Positions 14,980 to 22,975 are shown, counted from the stretch's first letter. The stretch: DNA of 37,331 nt from Candidatus Methanogaster sp. (GCA_003194445.1 PQXF01000027.1:1-37331); one strand, 5' to 3'. The notes: a model not told the origin generated them from the sequence alone. A program made the numbers and translations.

Positions 14980-16397
14980 CGTAGTCGCTTGGTTATGAGA
15001 TGCCGCGCCACCCCGGACCTCGTGTCCGAACCTGTGCCTGCATCCTCGATTGTTATCGTGTACTCGAAGTCCTCGACGTAGTGAGGGAGTATTTCGAGTT
15101 CCCAGTTACCGACTGCGCCGTCTGCGGTGTATTCTTCGGTGTAACCGGTATAGTCCTCATGGTACGCTTCGTCGATTGTCATCTCACCTGGCGGGGCACA
15201 TCTGCTTCCGCCGCCGAGACTGACCGAGCCATAGTATGTGATCCGGGTTGGCACAAGCGTAGCAGTCCCGTTCGGTCCTTCAAGAGTCAGGTCGAAGTAT
15301 GGTTCATCACCTCCATCTCCGCCGTCAATTCTACATGCGCCAAACCATTTGCTGCCCTGGGTCGAATCGACCTCAATTGATATGGGCGAAGCGGTATCGG
15401 TCACAAACGCTTTTATGAATGGCTCTGTCGGCTGCGTCCAGACCTCGAAGTTTAGGTCTACTTCTCCGCCTTCATCACACCATCTGCCCATACTCGGGTC
15501 ATCGATTCCCAGGTTAATCTCGCCATCGTACCTGCCCTTTGCACCAGCAGGCACCTCAAGATGGATGTTTACTGCGGCGGTCCCGTTCGCCGGCACAAAC
15601 GATGGTGCATCAATGGTGATCGCGTCATTCTCGAATGCCGGCATCATGCCGTACCATCCATACCGCGCCACGTCCACCATCTCCGGGTCGATATCGATAG
15701 CCTCGTCGCCTATGTTCTTCAGGGTGACCGCGTAATCGTACTCCTTGCCAGATTCAACGCGGTCATCGATGTAGGCGGGAAGAATCTGTACAACAGGCGA
15801 CTTCCAGATCACAACATCGAGGTAAAAGGTGTTGACGTATGACGGATACGGTGTTGGATATAGTTCCGGCATCACATCATCCGTGAATGCGATACTTATG
15901 TCATAATCCCCAAGATCAGCGTCATAGGGGATAACAACCGCGATTCTGAACACTTCCTCACCGCCGTCCGGTCCGAGTTCTGCGGACGCGGGCGTTATCG
16001 CGATCCAGTCCTCGTCAAAGGGGTTGTCGCTGTAAGGATCCTCTATTATCATGGGGTCCACTAATACAGTCTCGTTGTTCGGGTTTGTCACCGTTACCGT
16101 GATTTCGTCACTATCGCCAGGCATCAACTCCGCATTGTACCAGTCCGGATCGATCCGGAGCTTTGTGATGTTTAGCTCTGGAATCTCCCGCATCTCAGGG
16201 GGACCTTCTGCCACCACCCACCTCTCTGGTGTTGATTCCGGTGTCGGCAATGTTATATTCGTACCGGCAACAGCGAATTCTTCCGCTGCCGCCGTTGCCA
16301 CTCCCGGGATTGCTGCTGCGCATACCAGCGCGAGCATAAGCGCAAGTGCAGACGCGCGCGCCCGGACAGCGATAGTCTTTGTGAATATCCCATTCAC
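14976..16397 (-). CDS. secreted beta-sandwich protein, paralog 2 of 3
   Basis: About 473 aa from the GTG chosen here, which lies 9 nt after a strong AAAGGAGG. An ATG 30 bp upstream is possible but would place that RBS inside the gene. Signal peptide (A-L-A-L-M-L-A-L-V to A-T-A-A-A), then the three-domain plan of its neighbours: two NEW3-like domains with E-L-M-P-G-D-S-D-E-I-T-V-T-V and V-P-A-N-G-T-A-A-V-N-I-H-L, and a C-terminal domain with F-D-L-T-L-E-G-P-N-G and W-E-L-E-I-L-P-H-Y-V-E-D-F-E-Y-T. The gene ends with a short basic tail (H-L-I-T-K-R-L-R) not shared by the others, because it runs into the next start. Highly acidic, as expected for a surface protein. Confidence 0.8.
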   Translation of the reverse strand: MNGIFTKTIAVRARASALALMLALVCAAAIPGVATAAAEEFAVAGTNITLPTPESTPERWVVAEGPPEMREIPELNITKLRIDPDWYNAELMPGDSDEITVTVTNPNNETVLVDPMIIEDPYSDNPFDEDWIAITPASAELGPDGGEEVFRIAVVIPYDADLGDYDISIAFTDDVMPELYPTPYPSYVNTFYLDVVIWKSPVVQILPAYIDDRVESGKEYDYAVTLKNIGDEAIDIDPEMVDVARYGWYGMMPAFENDAITIDAPSFVPANGTAAVNIHLEVPAGAKGRYDGEINLGIDDPSMGRWCDEGGEVDLNFEVWTQPTEPFIKAFVTDTASPISIEVDSTQGSKWFGACRIDGGDGGDEPYFDLTLEGPNGTATLVPTRITYYGSVSLGGGSRCAPPGEMTIDEAYHEDYTGYTEEYTADGAVGNWELEILPHYVEDFEYTITIEDAGTGSDTRSGVARHLITKRLR

Positions 16398-16457
16398 AAT
16401 CATCATCCTCCTTTTCGTGGTAGCCATCCACTGGCGAATATCTTCTTTGTCATCCGC

Positions 16458-17750
16458 TCATCCTATCGCGCTCACATCTCCGATCATTACCGTGTACTCG
16501 AACGCTTCGACGTAGTGGGGGAGTATGCTGAGTTCCCATGTCCCGGCTGCACCATCTGCGGCATATCGCTCGACGTAACTGGTACTACCTTCGTTATACA
16601 TTCCGCTGCTTTCGGCCTCCCATGGTGGGACGCAGTCGCTGCCACCGAGATTTACATAGCCGTGATATTCGACCGCTGTTCGGGTCAGCGCGACCTCCTC
16701 TCCTGTTGATCCCCTGAGCACAACGTCGAATGACGGCTCCTCAGCGTCACCGTTTTCGCTACTTCCTCCCCCACACATATCGTACCTGTACTGGTTCGAC
16801 TCGATCTCAATTGTTATGGGCGAGGCGGTCTCTGTTGAAAAACCCTTCACATAAGGCTCTGTCGGCTGAGTCCAGACCTCGAAGTTCAGTTGCACCACCT
16901 CATCGTTACCATACCAGCCCCCGCTCGACGAATCACTGATGCCCAGATCGATTCCGGAGTAGTACTCGCCTTTCGCGCCGAGGGGTACTTCAAGATGCAC
17001 GTTTACTGTGGCAGTTCCGTCCGCAGGTACAACCGGTGGCGCGGTTATGGTGATCGCGTCATCCTCGAATGCCTGCCCTCCCATCTCGTACCGGTACCAC
17101 CGTTCCTGCTTGAGCGTGGGATTGATCTCGATGTCCTTGTCGCCCGTGTTCTTCAGATTGATCGTGTAATCATAATCCTGGTTCGATTCGACCCGGTCAT
17201 GGATGTATCTTGGCTGAATCTGCATCACAGGCGGCTTCCACACGCTGATGTGGAGGTCGAGCGCATTGATGTACATCGGATATGGTGACGGGTATGGTGT
17301 CGGTATCACATCGTCTGTGAATGCGACCTGCAAGCCGTAGTGCCCGCGCTCGGCATCATCAGGGATTTCAACTGATATCATAAACTCCACCTCATCGTCC
17401 GGCTCGAGTTCTGTGGATGCCGGGGTTATGGTGATCCAGTCTTCGTCGAATATATAATCGCTGTACGGTTGATCCACAACTATAGGATTCACAGGTATGG
17501 TCTTGTTGTCCTTGTTCGTCACTGTAACGGTGATCTCGTCACTCTTTCCAGGCTCTAACTCTGTATGGGAGTGCCGCGGACTGATCTGAAGTTTCTGAAA
17601 GTCCATATCTACCAGGTCTGGTGAATCTCCCGGCGTCACCATCATCGGTGGTTCTATCGGCATCGGTTCCGGAACTGCTGCCACTGCCGGAATGCCGGCT
17701 CCGGCGATCAGCAGGAATGTTAGTATCATGCTTACTGTCATGGTTTTCAT
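16458..17750 (-). CDS. secreted beta-sandwich protein, paralog 1 of 3
   Basis: 430 aa from an ATG preceded by AGGAGG with 8-nt spacing. Signal peptide M-K-T-M-T-V-S-M-I-L to A-V-A-A. Two NEW3-like domains (E-L-E-P-G-K-S-D-E-I-T-V-T-V-T-N; V-P-A-D-G-T-A-T-V-N-V-H-L) and a C-terminal sandwich ending W-E-L-S-I-L-P-H-Y-V-E-A-F-E-Y-T. It is the first gene of the long leftward run and carries the promoter. A second copy of that promoter and signal-peptide region lies 929 bp upstream. The three paralogs differ mostly in loops, as expected for exposed proteins. Function not known. Confidence 0.8.
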   Translation of the reverse strand: MKTMTVSMILTFLLIAGAGIPAVAAVPEPMPIEPPMMVTPGDSPDLVDMDFQKLQISPRHSHTELEPGKSDEITVTVTNKDNKTIPVNPIVVDQPYSDYIFDEDWITITPASTELEPDDEVEFMISVEIPDDAERGHYGLQVAFTDDVIPTPYPSPYPMYINALDLHISVWKPPVMQIQPRYIHDRVESNQDYDYTINLKNTGDKDIEINPTLKQERWYRYEMGGQAFEDDAITITAPPVVPADGTATVNVHLEVPLGAKGEYYSGIDLGISDSSSGGWYGNDEVVQLNFEVWTQPTEPYVKGFSTETASPITIEIESNQYRYDMCGGGSSENGDAEEPSFDVVLRGSTGEEVALTRTAVEYHGYVNLGGSDCVPPWEAESSGMYNEGSTSYVERYAADGAAGTWELSILPHYVEAFEYTVMIGDVSAIG

Positions 17751-17942
17751 TGTATTGTCCTCCTTTGTTCTCACTCACCCATTTATAGACGAGTGCGATT
17801 TATTGTGTACACATTCTGCTATTTAAACCTTCCTGTTTATCGAAAAGTTCTTTGGTGGGATGTGAAACTTCGCAACAAAAATATAGATATGTCTATGTCT
17901 TTCCGCCTCCGACAATCTTTGTGGATGAACCGCGGGTCGTCT
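17701..17942. repeat. direct repeat copy 1: herA 3' end, promoter, signal-peptide start
   Basis: This stretch repeats at 18630-18870 with roughly 85% identity by eye. It includes a fragment of the herA 3' end (at 17893-17942 the minus strand reads TTRGSSTKIVGGGKT-stop, matching herA's KTSSLFAKVFGSGKT-stop), then the promoter, RBS and first signal-peptide codons of the secreted paralog. The duplicated unit therefore once ran from herA into this gene family. Confidence 0.8.
17804..17829 (-). promoter_or_regulatory. promoter of the secreted-protein run, with palindrome
   Basis: The TATA-like element GGTTTAAATAG (17819-17829, minus strand) lies about 70 bp before the start codon. Immediately downstream is a perfect 10-bp palindrome TGTGTACACA (17804-17813), near the expected transcription start, which could be an operator. 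The duplicated copy keeps an 8-bp palindrome (TGTGCACA) at the same place. Confidence 0.5.
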
Positions 17943-18012
17943 CGCTCAAGAGGTCTATCCTGCAGGGTACAATCCGAAACTATTTAGAAGTAGAACAGCA
18001 GACCTGTGATAT

Positions 18013-18237
18013 GTGACAACAACAACTTCTGTATTGGAGAACATACTGGAATGCTCAAATGCTGATGCTTGGGTTGCGATCGAAGAAGTCGCCAGGCAGA
18101 GCGGTATTGCACCCATAAAAACGATGGAGATTCTTGGTTTTCTATCTGAATTCGAATTTATTGCGTTTGATTCCGATAAGAAGGCGATTAAACTCATCGA
18201 CCTCGGAAAGAGATTTATAAAGTTGCCAGATAGCTAA
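18013..18237 (+). CDS. small winged-helix DNA-binding protein
   Basis: 74 aa with a GTG start. A TATA-like element (CTATTTAGAA, about 28 bp upstream) fits a leaderless transcript. The chain reads as a compact winged helix: W-V-A-I-E-E-V-A-R-Q-S-G-I-A-P-I-K-T-M-E-I-L as helix-turn-helix, then F-I-A-F-D-S-D-K-K-A-I-K-L-I-D-L-G as the wing. It is an archaeal single-domain regulator type. It converges on another winged-helix gene, overlapping it by four bases at the stops, and lies between the two promoter copies, so it is a candidate regulator of the secreted genes. Confidence 0.65.
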   Translation: MTTTTSVLENILECSNADAWVAIEEVARQSGIAPIKTMEILGFLSEFEFIAFDSDKKAIKLIDLGKRFIKLPDS

Positions 18238-18461
18238 ATCCATAGTTCTTTAGCTTTCTTAGCGAATGTCTCCCCTTTCGCGGTTATCTCGTAAGTACTG
18301 CCGTTTGTTCTGACCATCCATCTTTCAAGCAGCAATTCCATATATGCCGTTGCAAGATTGAACGTCAGGTCTGCTTTATACCCTATCTTTGTTTTGTTCG
18401 CGCCACTTGAGACCACATCAAGAATCGCAATAACGATCTCGAATTTGTTTCTTCGTTTCAT
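18234..18461 (-). CDS. winged-helix regulator (HTH_45 / COG3432 type)
   Basis: 75 aa from the ATG that overlaps the stop of the upstream leader ORF (ATGA). The sequence pattern M-K-R-R-N-K-F-E-I-V-I-A-I-L-D-V-V, then G-A-N-K-T-K-I-G-Y-K-A-D-L-T and M-E-L-L-L-E-R-W, then Y-E-I-T-A-K-G-E-T-F, is the standard layout of small archaeal winged-helix proteins of COG3432. These bind DNA, usually as dimers. It is transcribed from the duplicated promoter, translationally coupled to a truncated signal-peptide ORF, and converges with the other small regulator. Confidence 0.75.
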   Translation of the reverse strand: MKRRNKFEIVIAILDVVSSGANKTKIGYKADLTFNLATAYMELLLERWMVRTNGSTYEITAKGETFAKKAKELWI

Positions 18462-18679
18462 AATGCGCACCACCCCTGCTGCCTATATCTCTGATTTGCT
18501 AAAATGCATTTCCTGGCGGAGTCTGCTCCACACCGTCGTGGATTGAGCCGTTCCAGACCACTGAAATCCCCAATCGGCGCCGGTGTCGGAACTGCTGCCA
18601 TTGCCATTGCTAATGCCGAAATTCCTGCCCCGGCGATCAGCAGGAATGTTAGTAACATATCCACAGTTCCGGTTTTCAT
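18458..18679 (-). pseudogene. truncated copy of the secreted-paralog leader
   Basis: 73-aa ORF starting M-K-T-G-T-V-D-M-L-L with the same AGGAGG ribosome-binding site as secreted paralog 1. The first about 30 residues are a signal peptide like that of the paralog (T-F-L-L-I-A-G-A-G-I). After P-T-P-A-P-I-G the sequence no longer matches. It may survive as a leader that couples translation to the winged-helix gene, since its TGA shares bases with that gene's ATG. Confidence 0.6.
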
Positions 18680-18870
18680 TGAAGTGTCCTCCTTTGTTCT
18701 CACCCGCACATCCATAGACGAGTGCGATTTATTGTGTGCACATTCTGCTATTTAACCTTTCTGTTTATCGAAAAGTTCTTTGGTGAGATGTGAAACTTTG
18801 CAACAAAAATAGAGACATGTCTATGTTTTTCCGCTTCCGAAAACCTTTGCAAACAAACTGCTGGTCTTCT
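18630..18870. repeat. direct repeat copy 2: herA 3' end, promoter, signal-peptide start
   Basis: Partner of the repeat at 17701-17942 (offset 929 bp). Here the herA end is the real one. A TATA-like AGGTTAAATAG lies at about 18748-18758 on the minus strand. The two copies bracket the two small winged-helix genes. Confidence 0.8.
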
Positions 18871-20404
18871 TTCCTTCGATAGGCTTCTGTTCTGTAGCAG
18901 ATACTCGCCCCTCCAGTTTCTCCCTCTTCTCTGGCGCAAAGAGTGGCTCGCGCTCCCTTCCCACCCGCGGCTCTTCGCGCAGCGGCTCGCGCTCGATCAC
19001 GGACGCAGACTTTCCGCCGTGCCTGCTCTTCCGTGCGCGGATCTCGACCACTATCGGTCGCTCGATGTCGCCGCTCACAATCAGCGCAACCCCCGGAGGC
19101 AGTCTCTTGATCTCAGCCTCTGCTTCAACGCTGATCCCTTCAAGCCCCTTCCGAATCGCCTGCAGGTCGTTTGGGTTGGTAACCTTAAGGACGATCTGGG
19201 TGTTGCACTGCGAGAGCACATTCTTGTCGATGCGTGCCGGGCGCTGAGAGATCACCATCATCCCAAGCCCGAATTTCCTGCCCTCTGACGCGATCGTTCG
19301 CATGATGTCGGTGCTAACGGTCTTGCCAAAACCCTTCTCAGGGCAGTAGTTGTGCGCCTCCTCGATAATGAGCATCATCGGCGGGATGGTGTTGATTTTT
19401 CTTGCCTCAAAAAGCTCCTCGCACAACCGCGCAACGATCATCGCCTGCATATCAGGGACAACCCCTTTCATGTCGATGATCGAGCCCAGTCCGGGCTGGA
19501 CCAGTTCCTGAATCGGTGTTGGATTCTCTGAGAATATCTCGGTCTCCCGAATCGATTCAAGAACGCCTAACACACCCCATTTCGCATTGCCGTTGCTGCT
19601 CTCGACCTCAAAGATGATGTCATCGATCGTGTACCTGTTCTTCTCAGCGTGTATCTTCTGTATCGCCTCGTAGATGACGCCCATCTGGCTGCTCGACTGG
19701 ATATTAAGAATCCTTGAGAGGTCAGCTGCTTTGAGATTGACCCCATCTAACCGAAAGACCGTATCTGCCCCTGGATTTAGCACCCTATCTGCTGGCGTGT
19801 ATATGGTCAGCCGCTCTGCATATCCGGTTGGCACAACCTCGAAGTACTCGAAGTCCCCTTCGGCTGCCGGATCCTTAAGCGACGTGTACTCGCCGTGCGT
19901 ATCGATGATCACAAGCGGGATATCCTGATCGAGGAGTTCCTCCATGATGACGCCTGCGGCATACGACTTGCCGCTGCCGGTCCGTGCAAGGATGCTTACA
20001 TGCTTCTGGACAAGGGCGTTGGCATCGAGATGCACGGGTATCCTCTGCCCCTCCAGAAGTCCGAGATAGACATTACCGCGGGTAAGTCCAAGTGTCGATG
20101 CGATCAGTTCGGGATCGGCGTGGAATATCCGGTCACCGGGACTAAACGGGGTTTTCGGCATCCTTAGAATCCTGTTCTGCCGCGATCCGATGACCATGGC
20201 TTTTGCAACCACCCGGTCAGCGTTCGAATTGTCCCGATCCTCGTCCAATCTGGTGATCGCGACCACCTGGGCAAGCACCCAACCATCGATCTCGTGCCAG
20301 ATCTTGAGATAGTCGCCCTGTTTTGTTGAATGGTCTGAGACCGTGAACCTGAAGTCTGCAAAACCGGTCTCGCCGAATATTGTACCGATAGAGTCTACTG
20401 GCAT
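18821..20404 (-). CDS. herA: HerA-type bipolar DNA helicase/ATPase
   Basis: 527 aa. An N-terminal HAS-barrel-like domain (about 1-125) precedes an FtsK/HerA ATPase core. Walker A is at 140-147 (A-R-T-G-S-G-K-S); Walker B is L-I-I-E-E-A-H-N at about 345-352; an arginine-finger-like region with S-E-G-R-K-F-G and Q-R-P-A-R-I follows. HerA forms hexameric rings that pump DNA and normally works with the nuclease NurA in end resection. No nurA is in this window. The last about 65 residues form a charged, probably disordered tail (many E, R, K). The TATA-like GTATAAAAAC about 30 bp before the ATG fits a very short leader. It is divergent from argG. A fragment of its 3' end is duplicated near 17.9 kb. 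Confidence 0.9.
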   Translation of the reverse strand: MPVDSIGTIFGETGFADFRFTVSDHSTKQGDYLKIWHEIDGWVLAQVVAITRLDEDRDNSNADRVVAKAMVIGSRQNRILRMPKTPFSPGDRIFHADPELIASTLGLTRGNVYLGLLEGQRIPVHLDANALVQKHVSILARTGSGKSYAAGVIMEELLDQDIPLVIIDTHGEYTSLKDPAAEGDFEYFEVVPTGYAERLTIYTPADRVLNPGADTVFRLDGVNLKAADLSRILNIQSSSQMGVIYEAIQKIHAEKNRYTIDDIIFEVESSNGNAKWGVLGVLESIRETEIFSENPTPIQELVQPGLGSIIDMKGVVPDMQAMIVARLCEELFEARKINTIPPMMLIIEEAHNYCPEKGFGKTVSTDIMRTIASEGRKFGLGMMVISQRPARIDKNVLSQCNTQIVLKVTNPNDLQAIRKGLEGISVEAEAEIKRLPPGVALIVSGDIERPIVVEIRARKSRHGGKSASVIEREPLREEPRVGREREPLFAPEKREKLEGRVSATEQKPIEGKKTSSLFAKVFGSGKT

Positions 20405-20424
20405 GTGGTAATCCGTTCTTTGTT

Positions 20425-20440
20425 GGTGTTTTTATACTAC
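20425..20440. promoter_or_regulatory. shared TATA region between herA and argG
   Basis: The AT-rich segment around T-T-T-T-T-A-T-A-C-T-A-C can serve as a TATA box leftward for herA (about 30 bp to its ATG). It can also serve rightward for argG, whose transcript would then start close to the hairpin at 20455. Confidence 0.4.
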
Positions 20441-20454
20441 TTAACATTTGATCA

Positions 20455-20492
20455 GGCGGGCAATGGTATGTGAGCATACCTAAGTGCCCGCC
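20455..20492 (+). promoter_or_regulatory. compound inverted repeat in the argG leader
   Basis: Outer arms GGCGGGCA / TGCCCGCC (8 bp, perfect) and inner arms GGTATG / CATACC (6 bp, perfect) around a TGAG loop. The inner stem is separated from the outer one by AT and TAAG. It lies 46 bp before the ATG of the truncated argG copy. It could be an RNA hairpin at the 5' end of the mRNA or a double operator. There is no T-run directly after it, so a terminator is less likely. Confidence 0.6.
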
Positions 20493-20538
20493 GCCAAAGT
20501 CCGGTAGTTTAATTAATGTGATACAAGGAGATAATTTT

Positions 20539-20672
20539 ATGCCTATCATGAAAACCGTAGTACTTGCATATTCTGGCGGACTGGACACATCAGTCTGCAT
20601 CCCGCTCTTAAAGGAGCGGTATGATTACGATAAAGTAATCACAGTCGTCGCGGACGTCGGGCAGCCCGCATC
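20539..20672 (+). repeat. 134-bp direct repeat, left copy (argG 5' end)
   Basis: Matches 23402-23535 with four base differences: one at codon 2 (Pro/Ser) and three at synonymous third positions. Similarity starts exactly at the ATG and ends after the codons for G-Q-P-A-S. The pair brackets the SIR2 and MntA-HepT genes. Confidence 0.9.
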
Positions 20673-20880
20673 CAAGTATATATTGGATGGGGATCATAAT
20701 CAGCACAAAGACCCGCGGATGGGTTTAGCAAAAGATATGTGCGATAAGAATTCATCGGATAACCTACGTATAATCGGAGGAGAAGATGATATGATGGAGA
20801 AGTTCGGTTCGGAGAAAGGTTGTGAGCGGAGCAGGTTCGGATATACTGTGTTATACGAAACCAGCTACAAGAATACTTGA
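20539..20880 (+). pseudogene. truncated argG 5' copy fused to unrelated sequence
   Basis: The first 45 codons match argininosuccinate synthase almost exactly (ATP-loop A-Y-S-G-G-L-D-T-S present), then the frame enters unrelated sequence for 68 codons before stopping. It therefore lacks nearly all of the enzyme. It keeps what looks like the original argG leader and an AAGGAG ribosome-binding site, so a 113-aa chimeric peptide could be made. The fused tail (E-D-D-M-M-E-K-F-G and [10 protein letters not shown]) is not recognisable. Confidence 0.8.
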
Positions 20881-20889
20881 GGGGCATAC

Positions 20890-22551
20890 ATGAAGATTCC
20901 TAAACCATTGCTTGATGATATCACAATGGGTAAATGTTTGCCTTTTATTGGTGCTGGTTTTTCGCTTAATTGCAGTGCTCCTGCTGGTTTAAAGATGCCT
21001 GATTGGAGTGGTCTATCGGAAACGTGGGCTAATGAAGCAGATATAGATCCAAAGTTATCTCCACCCAAAATTGCTTCGCTCTACGAGCGCCGATTTGGAC
21101 GTGTCCAGTTAATCGAATCAATTCGTCGTTCCCTTCATATTGATAAGATCGAACCGGGCGAAGTACACTGCAATTTTGCTTCTCTTCCATTCGAAACTGT
21201 GTATACCACTAACTTCGATTTACTTCTTGAGGCTGCATACCAAGAGATCAAAAAACCCTTCAGATCACTTGTGGGAGAATGTCAAATGCCATTTCATGGA
21301 GGTCCTTTAATTGCAAACATCGTAAAAATGCACGGAGACTTAAGGCATGAAGAGCACATTATTGTTACAGAAGAGGATTTCAATCGATATCTTGAAGATT
21401 ATCCTATTATAGCTACGCACTTGTCTGCTATGCTCATTACTATGACCGGATTGTTTCTTGGATATAGTCTTTCAGATCCTAACTTCCAACATATAAAAGA
21501 AGTTGTCCGCTCTCGTATAAGTAAGTTTGAAAGAATGGCTTACATAGTTCAATTTGATGCAAGCCCTTCAGATATTGAAGAAATGCTTCAATTAAACTTA
21601 CATATAATAAATCTTACAACAAGCGGAAGGAAATCTAGAGACGATGCTCTGATTGAATTTTTCCAAGGCATCCAAACATATACGGAAACCCATGAAGCTA
21701 TTAGAATACGCGAACTACGACCAGAAGCTTTCGAACCTCTGGAAAAAGATACTTTGCTGAAATCATTTAAAGTGGAAGACAGTGCTTCGCTCTTGGCGAG
21801 TTCGTCCAATTTGTGCTTTGTGATCATGTCATTCCGTTCAGAATACGACTTAGTATATCACCAATTGATTAAACCCGCGGCTGAAACTTCTGGCCTAAAA
21901 GTTCTACGTGCTAATGACATTTATTCGCCTGGAGTCCTAACAGAGCAGATTAAGGCCGCTATCCACCAATCTAGAATTTGTATCGCTGAGGTTACTAATA
22001 ACAATCCAAACGCACTTTATGAAGTGGGCATTGCTCATACACTCAGCAAGCCCACGATATTACTGTCGCAGAGTGTAGAACAGATTCCATTTGATTTGAG
22101 ATCCCTTCGATTTATCATATATGATATGAAGAAACCAGATAGGGCAAAAGAAAATATAGAGGGTACAATTAAGGAAATTTTGGGGAAGGGGAAGCTTGCT
22201 AAAGCTGAAGAACTTCTACAACAAGACAATGCCAGGGCATCAATATCTGAAACAAGTGTTTATCTTGAACAGTCTCTCAGAGAGTTGGTTTACCGAAATA
22301 AAGATAAAATCTCACATCTTTTGCAGGGACGCAGTCCTGAGCGTTTGGTGATGGATAAAATGCTTGAATATCTATCAAGATTAGGTGTCTTTTCAAAAAA
22401 AGATGTTCCTAAAATTCAGAAATGTATAGCTCTCAGAAATAAAACCGTTCATCATTTAGCAGAACCAACGATAGCAGACGCAAAATTATTCATCGAAGTT
22501 GTGAGTTACTTTGTTCAGAAGTATCTGGGAGGAGATTTTGCGGGTAGATAA
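20890..22551 (+). CDS. SIR2 / TIR-like / HEPN three-domain protein, probable defence effector
   Basis: 553 aa. Residues 1-about 260 form a SIR2-family NADase-type domain: G-A-G-F-S at 21-25, T-T-N-F-D at 106-110, the catalytic-type H148 in M-H-G-D, and G-Y-S-L-S-D-P-N at 191-198. Residues about 308-415 form a TIR-like / nucleoside-deoxyribosyltransferase-like domain with C-F-V-I-M-S-F at 309-315 and N-P-N-A-L-Y-E-V-G-I-A-H at 372-383, where E378 is the expected catalytic acid. Residues about 455-547 look HEPN-like, with R516-x4-H521 matching the RNase RX4-6H motif. SIR2 and TIR-like modules deplete or bind NAD-type nucleotides in antiviral systems; HEPN domains cut RNA. The RBS is GAGGGG. It is more AT-rich than its neighbours and lies between the argG repeats, so it was probably acquired. 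The domain calls are by motif only. Confidence 0.8.
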   Translation: MKIPKPLLDDITMGKCLPFIGAGFSLNCSAPAGLKMPDWSGLSETWANEADIDPKLSPPKIASLYERRFGRVQLIESIRRSLHIDKIEPGEVHCNFASLPFETVYTTNFDLLLEAAYQEIKKPFRSLVGECQMPFHGGPLIANIVKMHGDLRHEEHIIVTEEDFNRYLEDYPIIATHLSAMLITMTGLFLGYSLSDPNFQHIKEVVRSRISKFERMAYIVQFDASPSDIEEMLQLNLHIINLTTSGRKSRDDALIEFFQGIQTYTETHEAIRIRELRPEAFEPLEKDTLLKSFKVEDSASLLASSSNLCFVIMSFRSEYDLVYHQLIKPAAETSGLKVLRANDIYSPGVLTEQIKAAIHQSRICIAEVTNNNPNALYEVGIAHTLSKPTILLSQSVEQIPFDLRSLRFIIYDMKKPDRAKENIEGTIKEILGKGKLAKAEELLQQDNARASISETSVYLEQSLRELVYRNKDKISHLLQGRSPERLVMDKMLEYLSRLGVFSKKDVPKIQKCIALRNKTVHHLAEPTIADAKLFIEVVSYFVQKYLGGDFAGR

Positions 22552-22708
22552 GATTGAGCAAGGATACGGTTGGCAGCGTATAACGCAGCATATACGCGGC
22601 GGGCTTACATCCTTGTTCTTCGGGACATTGCTTTCTTCGGTCGCAACGTCGTATATGTTGGGAACGTCAGGCGAAATCAAAAAATACATAATGGAGGCAA
22701 GAAGATAG
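22552..22708 (+). other. short unexplained interval with a possible small ORF
   Basis: An open frame ending in G-E-I-K-K-Y-I-M-E-A-R-R runs through here with one hydrophobic stretch (L-T-S-L-F-F-G-T-L-L-S-S-V). Its only ATG lies inside the end of the SIR2 gene. It may be a small membrane peptide or a remnant. The GGAGG near its end serves the next gene. Confidence 0.3.
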
Positions 22709-22975
22709 ATGATATCGGAAAAAGATAAAGCAAGTATATTAAAATATGCAAAAAGATACAATATCAGTACAGTAATCTTATTCGGTTCCTGTCTTGATAA
22801 AGAAGACCCAAATGACATCGATATCGGCATAAAGGGGATAGAACCCGAGCTTTTCTTTAAATTTTATGGAGAGTTGTTGATGGAGGTCTCAAAGCGCATA
22901 GACATAGTCAACCTTGGCAAAGACAATCTATTTAACAGATTGGTAGAGAAAGAGGGGGTAAAATTGTATGGTTAG
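22709..22975 (+). CDS. mntA: MntA-type minimal nucleotidyltransferase antitoxin
   Basis: 88 aa. The MNT motif is clear: F-G-S-C-L-D-K-E-D-P-N-D-I-D-I-G, that is GS-x(n)-D-x-D with two metal-binding aspartates. In the characterised MntA-HepT pairs the MNT protein adds AMP to a tyrosine beside the HEPN active site and so silences the toxin. This protein is shorter than typical MntA proteins but keeps the core. It overlaps the downstream HEPN gene by eight bases, as expected for a coupled pair. Confidence 0.85.
   Translation: MISEKDKASILKYAKRYNISTVILFGSCLDKEDPNDIDIGIKGIEPELFFKFYGELLMEVSKRIDIVNLGKDNLFNRLVEKEGVKLYG

Noticed and set aside
18821-22551. A SIR2-HerA two-gene defence system
   Set aside because: herA and the SIR2 gene are divergent, not an operon, and herA lies outside the argG repeats, so it was probably there before the insertion. 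HerA is also a normal archaeal repair protein. Co-occurrence of the two in other genomes would be needed to revive the idea.
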